A stretch of 60,000 bases of DNA from Hydractinia symbiolongicarpus. Lineage: Eukaryota > Cnidaria > Hydrozoa > Anthoathecata > Hydractiniidae. Made by a program: the position numbers and the translations under genes. The stretch covers positions 29,167,851 through 29,227,850 of the forward strand of contig NC_079877.1 of the NCBI RefSeq assembly GCF_029227915.1. The letters are read 5' to 3'. The notes under the pieces are model-generated. The model saw nothing but the letters and a program-made list of their open reading frames with translations, was not told the DNA's origin and made no database searches. Shown here piece after piece: positions 24,270-34,610 of this stretch; positions within the stretch are counted from its first letter, which is position 1, and every line of letters starts with the position of its first letter.

Positions 24270-24650
24270 TCAGAGTATTAAAGGCGCAAAACTAACAGCC
24301 AAACAGCCGTCTGGTTGTTAGTTTTGTTCATGGTTACTGGGGAGAAAAACAACAAGTTAAATGATTTTAAATATCATATTGGACATCCAAATATAAATGA
24401 AAAGGACAGAAAAGTTTCCTACATATATTGGATATCCATGATTTATTCGATATAAATACTTACCATGCTTTTAACTCAAACTTTATAATAAAATAAACTT
24501 CAAACCTTTTGAACTAGCTAGCTATATCCTTCTAATTTTTAGAAATTAGAAGGTGCAGCATTAGAAACATATAAGTTTATTGTACACAGGGCCAGTTTAA
24601 GCAACAACAATAACTTTTAAATCTTTTTACAGGTATTAATTACCTTTTTG
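24270..24650 (-). repeat. Long degenerate inverted repeat, right arm
   Basis: Partner of 22225-22600. Includes CCTACATATATTGGATATCC and GAACTAGCTAGCTATATCCT in inverse order. Confidence 0.6.
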
Positions 24651-24654
24651 AAGG

Positions 24655-27125
24655 TAGTTAGTTATATAGAATTTTTTAACAAAAACAGTTTCTCGTGGTG
24701 TGTATCTGTTCCCTCTTAAACATTAACTGGTAGTTAATATATTTTACAAACCTTATCTAGTTTTATCGCCAAAATGAGTATCGAAGGCAAATGTTTCATT
24801 TTTTATTATTAACAAACATGTTGTCTGGACGTCTATGTGGTTCTAAAGTGTGTATATTTCCTTGCACTTTGACCTTTTGGTCCGCTTATTTACACGTCAT
24901 TCTTCGGAAATTGCGGGGAATTGAACTTATTGACCGAATTTATTGTCGTGGTCGAAACTCTTTACATTTTCGTGATTATTAATTTTGCAGTTCAAGACTT
25001 TCAAAAGTTTCGCAGATTTATTTTCGCCTTTTGCGTAAAAAACTGATATTTCGTAGATTTTAATTTTGAGTTTTGAAAAAAACGCAAAATCGCAAAAATG
25101 TTCTTCTTGGCAAGAATTCCTGACTATTATTTTTTCCATTTGTTATTTGTAGTTGATAAAAATTGTTAAGGGTTTACCTGATCTCAATTATGCCATTTTA
25201 CTAATGGGTTTGCAAAAATAAATCAAAAAATTTTCGCGAAATACGTTTTTGACTTAGAAATACGAGGATGAAACGCATTTCATCGTCGCATTAAAAAAAA
25301 GCAAAGACCTCTTCTTTTCCCGCATTTTTATAGTAATGAGAAACATTTTTTTTTGCGTAGCACTTTTTAATTTAAAGAAATTGCGAAAACATTCTTATGT
25401 CACTTTCCCTAGATTTTTAATATTTTTGTCATGGTCGCAAACACATGAGATAAATCTAATAAAATTAGTCTCATGGTTTGTCTTGAGATGTCAAAGCCTT
25501 CGTCATTTAAGATAATTATCTAGCTTCACGAACAATCAGAGCGGATAGATTATACAATCTAAAAGGGTTTTAAACTCTATTTTCTATAAGAAAAAAGGAT
25601 ACCCTTTTTTACATATTATTGTAGAGAAATTACAAATAACACAGAAAAGTACAAAATAAAAACAGTGCAAATGCTCCTAGCTTAATATATACTAAAAGTT
25701 CAAATGTTTTTAGTTGGGGAATTAATGGAGAAAAGCTTTTGCGTAAAGATTGTCAATATTTCCATGTGTTGGAGCTTAAGCACATTGCTACGAGGAACAC
25801 AACTGTGAATCCAACATGACACAGCAAGAAGCATATGGAGAGAATTTATTTTAGAAAAACCTTTAGTGCTTTTCTGTAGCCACATATTTTTGCACCTCTT
25901 TTTGTCATAACCGATTGACACGTTTGTCTAAAGTGTTAAGAATTTTCATGTTTGGTCTTTTGCTTTGGTTTGGCATCAATACCCTGGGTCCTGGTTAATT
26001 TCTGTTTCAAATTTGCTGCTCGACTAGTATATACCTAATAAAGTTTTCATAATTATGCTAATTAATGCATGTTGTTGTATACCTAGTTTTAGCAGCCGTA
26101 AAAAGAGTCTATTAAAAGATTTTTAGCTCATTTTCCAACCTCGCCCCAGGACGTGTCAATTTCTTTAAAAACTGTGAATCTATAATTCTGTTGAAAGTTA
26201 GCCAAATATTTCAGCTATTTTATGTACATTTTTAGCTAGAATTATTTTTTTCTCGCATTTATTTATGTGGCTATATACATTCATTACCAACTACTTTAAG
26301 ATAATTTTCACATATATGTTGTACGAAATTATACACAATTAGATTGCTGCGCTGACCAGCCTGTTCTAGGGATATTTTTGTCAGAAAGCGAAAAAGAGTC
26401 TTGTCTGCGCCCTTTCTTGTCGTCTTTCTAAACAAATTTCACGAATATTGAGTGTTGAATATCATGTTGAATACACTTTGATCGGGCTTAAGGACTCTTT
26501 GACTATCCTAAAGTATGCTTTTCGGAAACTAGAAATCTGGCAGCTACAATTCTATAAAACCTTTTCTTTTCTGGGAAGTTTCTTTTAACCAAAAGATTTT
26601 AACTTCTCTGTAATCTTTTTAAATTTTGGGCAATATAATTTTAAATCCTAATCCTAGTTTGAAGACATAAATTCGGAACAACTGGGCGCCATATCTAATC
26701 TTTGATGAAGAAACTGTGATATTTCCCCAACTTGATATAAAATAAACAAAAGAATCCATTGCACATCATTTTGAAGGTCAAAATCCTTTTGGCGCATACA
26801 CGCTAAATCAGTTTGCAAACATTCCAAAAGAAAAGCCAAACATTATTTTATTATATTTATACTGTCTTAGTATGTAAACAAACAACATTTTTGTCGAGAC
26901 TCTATTGTTGCGCGAATATTGACGTACACAAGATATTCTTCAATGAGTGCCGCTTTGTAATTATTTGAAGGGGTGCTAATATATACATCAAGTTTTCCGG
27001 TTTTGTTGCCATTGTGTTTTTTTGTTTTTTCGACTGTTAACGCAAGTTAAATGTTTCTGTCTAAGCAACAAGTTCTCGAAGTTTTAAGTCGAAGAGTAAT
27101 TGAATGTTTTTCCACAGTTTATTAT
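24655..27125. other. Mostly gene-free; two possible minus-strand exons
   Basis: Minus-strand open frames at 25700-25921 and 26654-26839 have non-random composition (for example LLECLQTDLACMRQKDFDLQ), and the first has a splice-like CTTTAG upstream. They could be exons of one unrecognised host gene. No domain or family was recognised, so they are not called as genes. The rest shows nothing. Confidence 0.25.
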
Positions 27126-27132
27126 ACTCCTC

Positions 27133-27200
27133 GATGAAGCGCCGCCCTCAAATAAGAACCGCCCTCGAATAAGCACCACACCTTTGTTTTGTAATGCGGT
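27133..27200. repeat. CTCGAATAAGCGCCGCCC-type repeat cluster, left of Polinton 1
   Basis: About three imperfect units of (C)TCGAATAAGC(G/A)CCGCCC occur next to an inverse GCGGTGCTTATT. The same unit recurs at 39968-40085 on the other side of Polinton 1. The pairing suggests Polinton 1 inserted into an older interspersed element carrying these units. Confidence 0.5.
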
Positions 27201-27312
27201 GCTTATTTAAAGCATTTTTTAATTATATAAAATTTCAAAAGACAAGACACTTTTGAGATATGGTCATCTTCTTTTGTCAAACACTATATGTCAGATGTCG
27301 AAGATGTGTATG

Positions 27313-27580
27313 AGAAATAAAGAAATGTTTGTTCTGTCGCAGTCGCGCACACGCGCACGCACATCAAGTACTGAAGCGCACCCATCACGGTCAAACCCAA
27401 CAAATCGAAGGCATGCTGTGAATAGTCATGTAGTTCAAGGGTGAGTCCCTAGTATGCTGTATCACATAAAATCAATGCGGCAAATGAGTAAAAAAAGTTC
27501 TAGCGCACCTGGAGGTAAGTTCCCCCGCACATCAGCTAATAATCATTAAAAATCAACGCATGTGCAGTACAGATGTGAAC
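27313..27580 (+). repeat. Polinton 1 left terminal inverted repeat
   Basis: About 265 bp matching 39600-39852 inverted. Shared blocks include CAAGTACTGAAGCGCACCCATC, CCAACAAATCGAAG-like text, GCGGCAAATGAGTAAAAA and AATCATTAAAAATCAACGCA. The outer 35 bp resemble the Polinton 2 terminus. Confidence 0.8.
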
Positions 27581-27639
27581 AACTACGCTAGTTTTTGAGT
27601 AAGATGAAATCCTTCGACAAAATAAAGATTCTTACAATA

Positions 27640-29174
27640 TGAAATGAACAATTACGTGATATCGCGAAAAGTCGTGGGCTTATAGGGTATTAAAGGCTAC
27701 GCAAGGTCGAACTAGTGGATAGGTTGGAGAATGTACAACGAAAGCCAGTTAACCCCATGGTAATACATCCAATACCAGAGGCTGTGGACCTCTTTGAAAA
27801 AAAAGAAAAGTCGAAAAATCGTTTGATCGTGAAAACTAAGATGAGAGGGTGGTACAACTGGTTTGTGGACGCTGTTCCAAAGCCTATAAGAGAGGGAGTA
27901 AAGAGAACCTACGCGGCTAACGCGAGACCTACACTTCACAATGAGGTCAAACAGGAGGCCGAAGAAGACTACCTCGAGAATATTCAAAATCTATATGATC
28001 AGCCAGAGCAAGATTTTACGCATCAGGAACATAAACACGTCCTACACAAGACATTTCGAAGATTTTGCATTCCCGGTATAGGAGGAGCCGACGTCGACGG
28101 GTATATAGGGATGGTAAGACCTAATGTGAAAACCTTGATTGAAGAGCAGATAGGAAAAATGGGATGGAAAAGGTGCAGCTGTCCCTATGGATAATGTGGA
28201 AGAAGAAAATAGTAAACTCGTGGGAGGTTAACGATGAGTATATCGAGATAAAGAAAGTAATCAATAGTAATATGATAGAAATCTGCTTAGGTAACGACGT
28301 GGACGACGTGCTGGATAGGATGTTTGCTAATATCAAGACTCACATTGAACATCCGGCACTACCTCAGAGCAGATTCACCATTAGTCGAATCATACACCTC
28401 GATGTAGTTTTCTCTAAGTTGCGGCTAACAAGGGGTTCATCATATATAGAACCCCCCAAATTTATAGCTTCCAAACAGGCCATCATCAACTCAAAAAATG
28501 ATGACGAGGAGTGTTTCCGGTGGGGCGTCATCGCATGCCTACATCATGAAGAAATTGGAAAAGATATGCAAAGAATCACTAAGCTGAGACCCTACGTAGA
28601 TCTCTACAATTAGCATGATATAGAGTTGCCTACAACTATCAAGGATATATCCAATTTTAAAAAGAATAACACGGATATTGCGGTAAACGTCCTGTACGTG
28701 ACGGGAAAGAAGATTAACATCTTGCAGTGATCAGAACACAACACTAAGCGTATCAGACAGGTGAACCTGCTGCTTTTCACCGATGACAAAAAGACCCACT
28801 ACACAGCCGTCAAGAGTCTATCGCGACTATTGGGGAAGGAGACTTCAAAGAACACAAAATAAATTCATTTTTGCCTGAACTGCTTACAGGCCTTCAACAC
28901 TGTTGAATCGAGGGATAAGCATTATAGATACTGGAGGAACCATGAAGCAGTCAAAATCACAATTCCAAACTAGTTCGAGAAATGGTAGCAACATAGGGAT
29001 GGTCATCAACAATTCAAGGTACCTTTTGCAATATATTTGGACTTTGAGAGCCTGCTAAACCCGGTAGAAGCTGCGAGGGGAATGAATACCAAAAAGCTGA
29101 ATAAACGAGACGACAAACGGCTCGCACAACCTGACCGGGTTACCAAGCTAGCCCGTGGCCACTACCGCCGGTAG
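27640..29174 (+). pseudogene. SAP-like domain plus protein-primed DNA polymerase B relic
   Basis: N-terminal SAP/Rho-N-like helix pair (AKSRGLIGY, RLRKVELVDRLE, with a TAA between) starts about 27640. The Polinton-type polymerase N-terminal region follows (FTHQEHKHVLHKTFRRF, CFRWGVIACLHHEEIG) up to the ExoI segment IYLDFESLLNP at about 29030. Near 29106 the text jumps from LNK directly to the C-terminal tail (DDKRLAQPDRVTKLARGH). Compared with the copy at 52394-56300, about 2.3 kb is missing, including the rest of the exonuclease and all polymerase motifs. Several stops and frameshifts (near 28160-28194, 28612 and 28728) add to the damage. It cannot encode a polymerase. Confidence 0.8.
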
Positions 29175-29188
29175 ACACCCGGAAATAA

Positions 29189-29510
29189 ATGGAAGTGTGT
29201 TTGTATATAGCTATACTTCTATCCTATGCCCTGATCGCTTATGTTTTTTTTCGTTACAGCCCTATAATAAAGAGAATGAGTCAGCTCGCAGAAGTATTCA
29301 ACACAGTCTCAGAAAATTTTGAGCATGTAGAGAAACGTACCGATAAGCGCCAGGTCCTGAAGGAGGCCCTGAGGAAGAATAAGGGACATCTCCTACCAAA
29401 AAAATGTGCAGAGGGATTTGTTGACAAGGCACCTGATGAGGCCATCGACTAGGTACATACCGAGTACGTACAATGTGAACTCCAAGAGAATAGGGAAAAG
29501 ACTGCAAAAG
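29189..29510 (+). pseudogene. N-terminal single-pass membrane protein (truncated)
   Basis: Starts ATG after GAAATAA. A hydrophobic N-terminal helix (YIAILLSYALIAYVFF) precedes conserved QLAEVF and KGHLLPKKCAEGFVDKAP. It is homologous to 51798-52391 of Polinton 2. An in-frame TAG at 29450-29452 interrupts it, and homologous text continues a short way before a deletion fuses it to the next gene. Function unknown; a virion or host-membrane protein is a guess from the anchor. Confidence 0.6.
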
Positions 29511-29528
29511 TCTGACTACTCACGTGGT

Positions 29529-29861
29529 CAGCCTGTACGCCAATATGTCATCACAAAGCCGATAAAGCATCCGAAAAGGGTTGCACAGGGACACAAGTTG
29601 GCTGCACTGATGAAGAAAAGAATGGAAGAAATGAAACAACAAGAGGGTACTGTAGAACCTACAGTCAAAACCTCTTCTGAGGCCAGCTCCGAACAGTCAG
29701 TCTACAAGTATGGTGTAGGTACCCTTGCCGTGCTCCCGATAGGGCTTGGGGTTTGGTACAAATTTGGTAGAGGCAAAAATGAATCTCACAAGCCAGCGAC
29801 TCATCCAGAGCCGCAACGGGGCAAAGCCCACCCTCAGATTGACATTTTCAAGATGGATTGA
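29529..29861 (+). pseudogene. Small protein with C-terminal membrane helix
   Basis: Homologous to 51256-51603: YVITKPIKHPKRVAQ and KLAALMKKRM, then a central Ser/Thr stretch, one membrane helix (GVGTLAVLPIGLGVWYKF), and a tail ending PQIDIFKMD (EIDIFLVR in Polinton 2). The N-terminal start is lost in the deletion that joins it to the gene upstream. Both copies keep the basic N-terminal segment, the helix and the IDIF tail. Confidence 0.55.
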
Positions 29862-29889
29862 TTTTGTTTCGTAAAAAATGCTTTAATAA

Positions 29890-30105
29890 ATGAGTATAAG
29901 CAACGTAACCCTAAATGAAAGGGAGATCCTAAACATGCTGTATGAGACCGTCGTAGATCTTAGATTCACATTTGCTTATGCCATGGTAAAAAGTTCCTGG
30001 GCATAACGAGGCCATCTACAAAGATGGATACAAACGATGTGCTCAAAATGGTTGCTTATTTTGCAGCAGGTAGGGCGTTTCGTGAAATGGCTGTGAAAAA
30101 GGGCT
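29890..30105 (+). pseudogene. Small conserved Polinton protein, broken
   Basis: Starts ATG after TTTAATAA. MSISNVTLNEREILNMLYET and VVDLRFTFAYAMV correspond to the protein at 50990-51241. The frame stops at 30004-30006, and homologous text (TNDVLKMVAYFAAGRAFREM-like) continues out of frame to about 30105. No known domain. Confidence 0.55.
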
Positions 30106-30157
30106 GAATCCCCGCGAGCATCGTGCAAAACTCTCTAAAATATACCGTCTAGTATAA

Positions 30158-30186
30158 TTTCTATTTGTCGTAGAGACAAATAGAAA
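30158..30186. terminator. Intergenic hairpin, Polinton 1
   Basis: Perfect 12-bp stem TTTCTATTTGTC/GACAAATAGAAA with a 5-nt loop, between the end of the small protein gene and the ATG at 30192. It may mark transcript ends or starts; the role is inferred from position only. Confidence 0.5.
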
Positions 30187-30191
30187 ATAAT

Positions 30192-30535
30192 ATGGAGGAG
30201 GGTAAAAAATGTTCAAAATGTCAACACTTTTTATCTCTGGACAATTTCAAGATTAGGCGTAATGGTCAACGAACTAAACAGTGCATCAAATGTTTGGATG
30301 ACAACAAGGTGCCAAAGGAGCGCACAAACAACCTAACCTGCAAGCTTCATAGCTATACTGCGGGCTCATATTGAAGCCCAGTTTCCCGGGAGGATGGACT
30401 GGGAACACATCGAGTTTCTTCATATTCTTCACAAAGTTCCATATAAGTATCAAGAAACCGGCAAGTCTTCGACGCTTGCTGATGTTGCTAGGGTATTACA
30501 CCAACACTCATGGGCGAGTCTCAGAAAAAATGGAT
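30192..30535 (+). pseudogene. Zinc-ribbon/HNH-type protein relic
   Basis: Starts ATG after AAATAAT. KCSKCQHFLSLDNFKIRRNG and QCIKCLDD give a Cys4 zinc ribbon. The following text in another frame (LRAHIEAQFPGRMDWEHIEF, then LADVARVLH) resembles the degenerated end of HNH nucleases that follow such ribbons in large DNA viruses and mobile elements. At least one frameshift (near 30330) separates the two. The catalytic His residues are not convincingly preserved. Confidence 0.5.
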
Positions 30536-31041
30536 AAAAAATGCTTAAAATGCAAACAGTATCTTTCCCTGGACAATTTCAAGATGAGGGGGATAGTTGC
30601 ATTGGCTCTCTGGATAGGGCGAATGTGAAGTGGAGTGCCAAAAACAAATGCACAGATCGTGATATTGACTACGAAATAGACCCTTTTACCATTGATAGGG
30701 AAATTAGAGGGTTTCAACAGAATGAGAATTACCTACTTCTTTACACCCTGCTCACATACGACGTTATAGAACGGTACATTTAACTCATCGGAGCACCCTC
30801 TGAGCCATCCCATGTCAGATCGGAGAAGGCATGGCTCATCAAAAGGTACCGCAATGCGCTGTGGTGTCTAGAACAAAACTTAACATATTCTCCTCTACCT
30901 CTCGAATATAAGACCCAAAAGAACAAGTTTTTCCCTGCCTGCCAGGAGTCCCTTGTTAGTAACCATGGCGGTGTATGGATCTGTTCCAGTTGCGCCGCCC
31001 TGTACCCGAAAATTGATAACAGGAAATGGGGTTATCAATAA
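30530..31041 (+). pseudogene. Second zinc-ribbon start joined to an unknown Cys-containing protein
   Basis: ATG at 30530 opens a second ribbon (KCLKCKQYLSLDNFKMRG) duplicating that at 30192. In the next frame a protein runs through TDRDIDYEIDPFTIDREIRG, passes a stop at 30781-30783, then SEKAWLIKRYRNALWCLEQN and ends CSSCAALYPKIDNRKWGYQ. No counterpart was found in Polinton 2. The tail overlaps the start of the ATPase relic by about 75 bp. Function unknown. Confidence 0.4.
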
Positions 31042-31640
31042 ACTGTTAGACGTTGTGAAGGAACCTAATACGGCTATCTTTACGGTCCCAACAAGATGTG
31101 GTAAGACCAATCTTATCCTAGACCTCCTCGAGCAGGAGTATAAAATGCTCTATCACAATATCATCATCTTGTACCCGACTATACGGTGGAATACGACCTA
31201 TCTTGAGAGGGACTCGCTCTGGAAGGATAACTATGTGTTCCTTATAGAGCCTAAGGAACAACTCTTCGAATGGATCCAAAAATTATCGTTGTTACTATCA
31301 CGTGAGAAGAGTCCCTTAATAGTCGCCGATATGATAGCCGATAAAATCCTAGACAAGCGTCGACAACCCCTACTTGAATTGGCTATTTGAGAGAGACATA
31401 ACCTAACACAGTCTTATACTACTTTGCCCAAAAATGTGAGACGCCTAAAAAACCATTTTTTTGTGGCATCCTCATGAAAAAAGTGACATGAAAATAGTAG
31501 ATGAGGAGACAAATTTGATATCCGATTGGGATGATATAAAGGCTGAATTGAAAAGTCCAAGCATGCGTGCCTATACGTGAGGTTGGCGCATCCTAGGACT
31601 TGGAGTATTTTGGAGTGACCATACAAACAATCTACCTGAA
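30965..31640 (+). pseudogene. FtsK/HerA-type packaging ATPase relic
   Basis: Homologous to 50248-50946. The P-loop reads VPTRCGKT (GPTSCGKT in Polinton 2), so its first Gly is lost. The Walker B region LIVADMIAD has lost an acidic residue (IVDDMIGD in the other copy). A stop follows LLELAI at 31388-31390, and the remainder (TQSYTTLPKNVRRLKNHF, then MKIVDEETNLISDWDDIK) is in other frames. ATPases of this family pump DNA into capsids. Confidence 0.75.
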
Positions 31641-31822
31641 TAAGCGACAAAAAAGATAGCATCTCAAAAGGTTGTTATGGTGCTTTTCCCACACGTAGAA
31701 ATCATATACGACAATTGTGAGGCTCCATGGTTCAAAATTAAAACATCATAAGCCCCTCACTTATTGACGTTAATCTTACTACCCTGCAATAAAAATACCG
31801 TGGTAGTAATGTAGTAATACAA

Positions 31823-32617
31823 ATGTCTTCGCAACTCGCCTTATTCAACGCCGTGCCCGCAGGATCAATTGAAACCCTATTTAACAAACAAAATCAACCT
31901 ATTTTCAAAAGAGCTGATCTTGGTAGATTTGTAGGGACTAAAAATGTTAGACAGTTTAGCCTCGATAATGAAGTGATATCAACAAGAGAAGAAAGAGGAG
32001 CAGGTGTGTGTAGTACATACACCCTAAATGAAAGCCAAAATCCGCATGAGGTCTTCGTCACATTGAACGGAGCCTTGGAAATTGTTGTCAAGTCAAGAAA
32101 GCCCAGGGCTGTAGCTTTGACAAAATGGTAGGCCGGGAAGGGGGTGGGAAAATGACAGGTCAACATCGAGGACAAGGATATGGCTTTGGCATTATTCGGG
32201 GACGAGATTAAGGATAGAGAAAACCAACTAATGGTACTGGAGGATGAAATTGAGGACAGAGGTTGACCACTTGCAAGGCTTAGGGAAAGACATGTACCAC
32301 ATACCCAAGATCCAGGTAAAGACAACGTCATCATTATCCACCGTAAGCACAGCGCACAGGATGACGACGAATACCATCATCTTCCCTATTATTGCACGCG
32401 TGTTCAGAGTCGCAATGTTAGCAAAAAGAGATTGTGGTTCATGGACAAACACTCAGGCGCGGAGGAGATTGTTGTCATCGACAACCCAAACGGTATACAC
32501 GCCTTTAATCGTTTTGAAGAGGATGGGCACATGGAGCGTTACAGAATTAATTTCGGACTTATCAACCTTAGTCGGGATGACCTGTACGATTTGGGTGTTC
32601 CGGCACTAGATGACTAG
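31823..32617 (+). pseudogene. BRO-like protein, frameshifted
   Basis: A BRO-N-like domain at the start (LFNKQNQPIFKRADLGRFVG, then VFVTLNGALEIVVKSRKPRA) is followed, after frameshifts near 32128 and 32260-32430, by a charged coil and a C-terminal domain. The last part is open from about 32432: FMDKHSGAEEIVVIDNPNGI to LYDLGVPALDD. Baculovirus repeated ORF (BRO) proteins bind nucleic acid and are common in large DNA viruses and viral-type mobile elements. Polinton 2 has no copy. About 265 codons if continuous. Confidence 0.6.
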
Positions 32618-32625
32618 GCAGACGC

Positions 32626-32660
32626 TAATTTTAATACTGCTCTTGTGAGTATTAAAATTA
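32626..32660. terminator. Intergenic hairpin after the BRO-like gene
   Basis: Perfect 13-bp stem TAATTTTAATACT/AGTATTAAAATTA with a 9-nt loop, starting 9 bp after the TAG at 32615-32617. Position suggests a transcript 3' end signal. Confidence 0.55.
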
Positions 32661-32686
32661 CAACACCACAAAGAGGAGGGGCTCTA

Positions 32687-33310
32687 TGGAATATCATATT
32701 GACCCTTTTGGCTGTATGTTAAAAGCCAGTGAATATCAAAAAGGTGGAGGCATACATAAGACAAAATCAATTTACAATAAACTACAATGTACAACTAGCT
32801 ATGCTATGATGTTGTATCAAGGCAGCCTCTGTGACTGATTACTGCCCTAAATGCATGGAAAATTTTAAATATTGAGATGGACTCTACTACGAGGGGTTTG
32901 AATACCCTACTGAAGAAGATATTTTAAACAGGGTAGCGTCAGGTGAAAAAATATGGGGAACATTTGCAAGAAGCAAGATTGACGAGGATTTAGAGGATGA
33001 TATTGAACGTGTAGGTCTGCATATTGTTGATATTAAAGAGAACAGCTATGAGGAACTCTGTTATCAGGTCATAAGGATAAGGAATTGAAGCTATTGGATT
33101 TGGCTGATATAGCAACAATGGGCGATATACTCAAATTTTTGATACCAGATAGACGCTTCGTCGATATTGATTTGGAAAATGAACCCAATGTTATCAAAGG
33201 TATAGTCTATGGATAACCATTCTATACCCTATATCTTTTGGATTATTTAAGGGATCCGAATGAAGATAAGGAGGATATATATATATATGAATGCCCTAGA
33301 GAAACGAGTG
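32687..33310 (+). pseudogene. Unknown Polinton protein, decayed
   Basis: ATG at 32687 opens MEYHIDPFGCMLKASEYQKG. After stops and shifts the text continues CPKCMENFKY, YYEGFEYPTEEDILNRV, then LLDLADIATMGDILKFLIPD. The Cys pair and the acidic C-terminal text are coding-like. No family was recognised and Polinton 2 has no counterpart. Confidence 0.4.
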
Positions 33311-33318
33311 AAGAACTA

Positions 33319-34540
33319 TTACCACTCCTTGATATGCTCTTGAGGTACCTGAACATCCTCTGGAATTAGCATCAGCTCTTCTGACAAGAAGCTTCTTTCG
33401 GGAACATCTTTTAAATAGTAAAGTACACGACTGCCTACCACGATTCTATCGAACCTGTAAGTATGTTTGCTGTAAAAGGCGTCAGTTGCGCGTCTTTTAG
33501 AGTCAACGTGCTCCTCTTCTGGTCGTAGCAGACAGAGATAGAGACCATCCTCAGGCAGGGGGGGTTTCCTCGGGATCTTGTTGTCCCTTCGCGAGCGGGA
33601 CATCATCTAGTTTGATCGCCTTCGAAGGCTTCATCTCAATCATGGCAGTCTTGCTGTTGTTTAGACTTTTCACTATGGTATACAGTTGCTTGACCCAAAT
33701 GGTACTAGGCCCCCCAGAGACCAACTCTTGCGCATCTTGAGGTTGCGCGCTAACGGCTAGGATTGGTCCCACTGTAAAAAATGACTTATGGAACTAAATA
33801 TTTAAATAAAGAGCTAACAGAGCGTACAGTGTAACTGCGGAGTTCCAGGAGTCATGCCAAAATGAGAAGAATGTTAATTCTTGGAGTCCATTTGTCTCAT
33901 TTTCACATTTATAAAGTCAAAGTCCAAAATCAGTTCAATCAGGTCGCACGGTCAATCGTTTCACTTTTAAAAGTAATGCAACCTAGTAATATTGGAAAAA
34001 TATCGCTAAATACATGTTGGTATGAATATGTGTCGCAACCGACTCAAACGGACTGTTACTGTTAGAAAGTCAATGAAATGTAGTTCTTGAAACTGTTTCT
34101 ATTTCTTCAGCGCGCGCTAAGGGCTAGGATTGGTCCCACTGTAAAAAATGACTTATGGAACTAAATAATATCACATTTATTTCAAGTCTTTTCGCGAGTA
34201 CCTTGTTGTACGAGTCTACAAAGGCCGTAAACGTATGATGGTACTTGGTATTAGCCCGTTTAATGTCCACCCCCTTGTCCTCCAGCAATTTCGTTACATT
34301 TGACTTGAAATCAGAACCATTCTCACACTGGAAGGTTTTAGGGTATCGAGGGTAAATGTCCTTCAACATTTACGCGACTCCGCTGGCCTTTTTGTACGCA
34401 GAGTCCTCGCGACCTTATATCTCGAGGCTACATCAATGTATGTCAGAATATACTTGTACGTATTGCCATATACCCTATCGTTAGGCATATACAACAGATC
34501 AAACTGGTGCATTTCATTAAGGTTACTGTAAAGGAAACAA
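33319..34540 (-). pseudogene. Polinton retroviral-type integrase, broken
   Basis: On the minus strand from about 34540: NEMHQFDLLYMPNDRVYG (first Asp), TYIDVASRYKVARTL, a TAA near 34371, YPKTFQCENGSDFKSNV, TKYHHTFTAFVDSYNKVLAK. After an insertion the C-terminal part follows (STIWVKQLYTIVKSLNN, then a basic tail with VGSRVLYYLKDVPERSFLSE ending at 33319). In the family the second catalytic Asp sits in a DNGS motif and the Glu in the helix before NK. Here they read ENGS and VDSYNK, so both acidic positions are swapped. An insert of about 310 bp flanked by a 55-bp direct repeat splits the gene. Confidence 0.75.
33745..34167. repeat. 55-bp direct repeat flanking an insertion inside the integrase relic
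   Basis: The block 33745-33800 and the block 34113-34167 are almost identical: GCGCGCTAA, then GGCTAGGATTGGTCCCACTG, then AAAAAATGACTTATGGAACT. They enclose about 310 bp with no recognised content. A target duplication this long would be unusual, so a local tandem duplication or template switch is likelier. Confidence 0.7.
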
Positions 34541-34610
34541 TTTTTTTTTATGTTTGTTTCAAAAAATTCATGACATATAGAGAAAGAAATTCTCTTTCCA
34601 ATGACATATT

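Noticed and set aside
25700-26839. Two minus-strand frames that could be exons
   Set aside because: Composition is suggestive but no domain, incomplete splice evidence and no family; kept only as a note.
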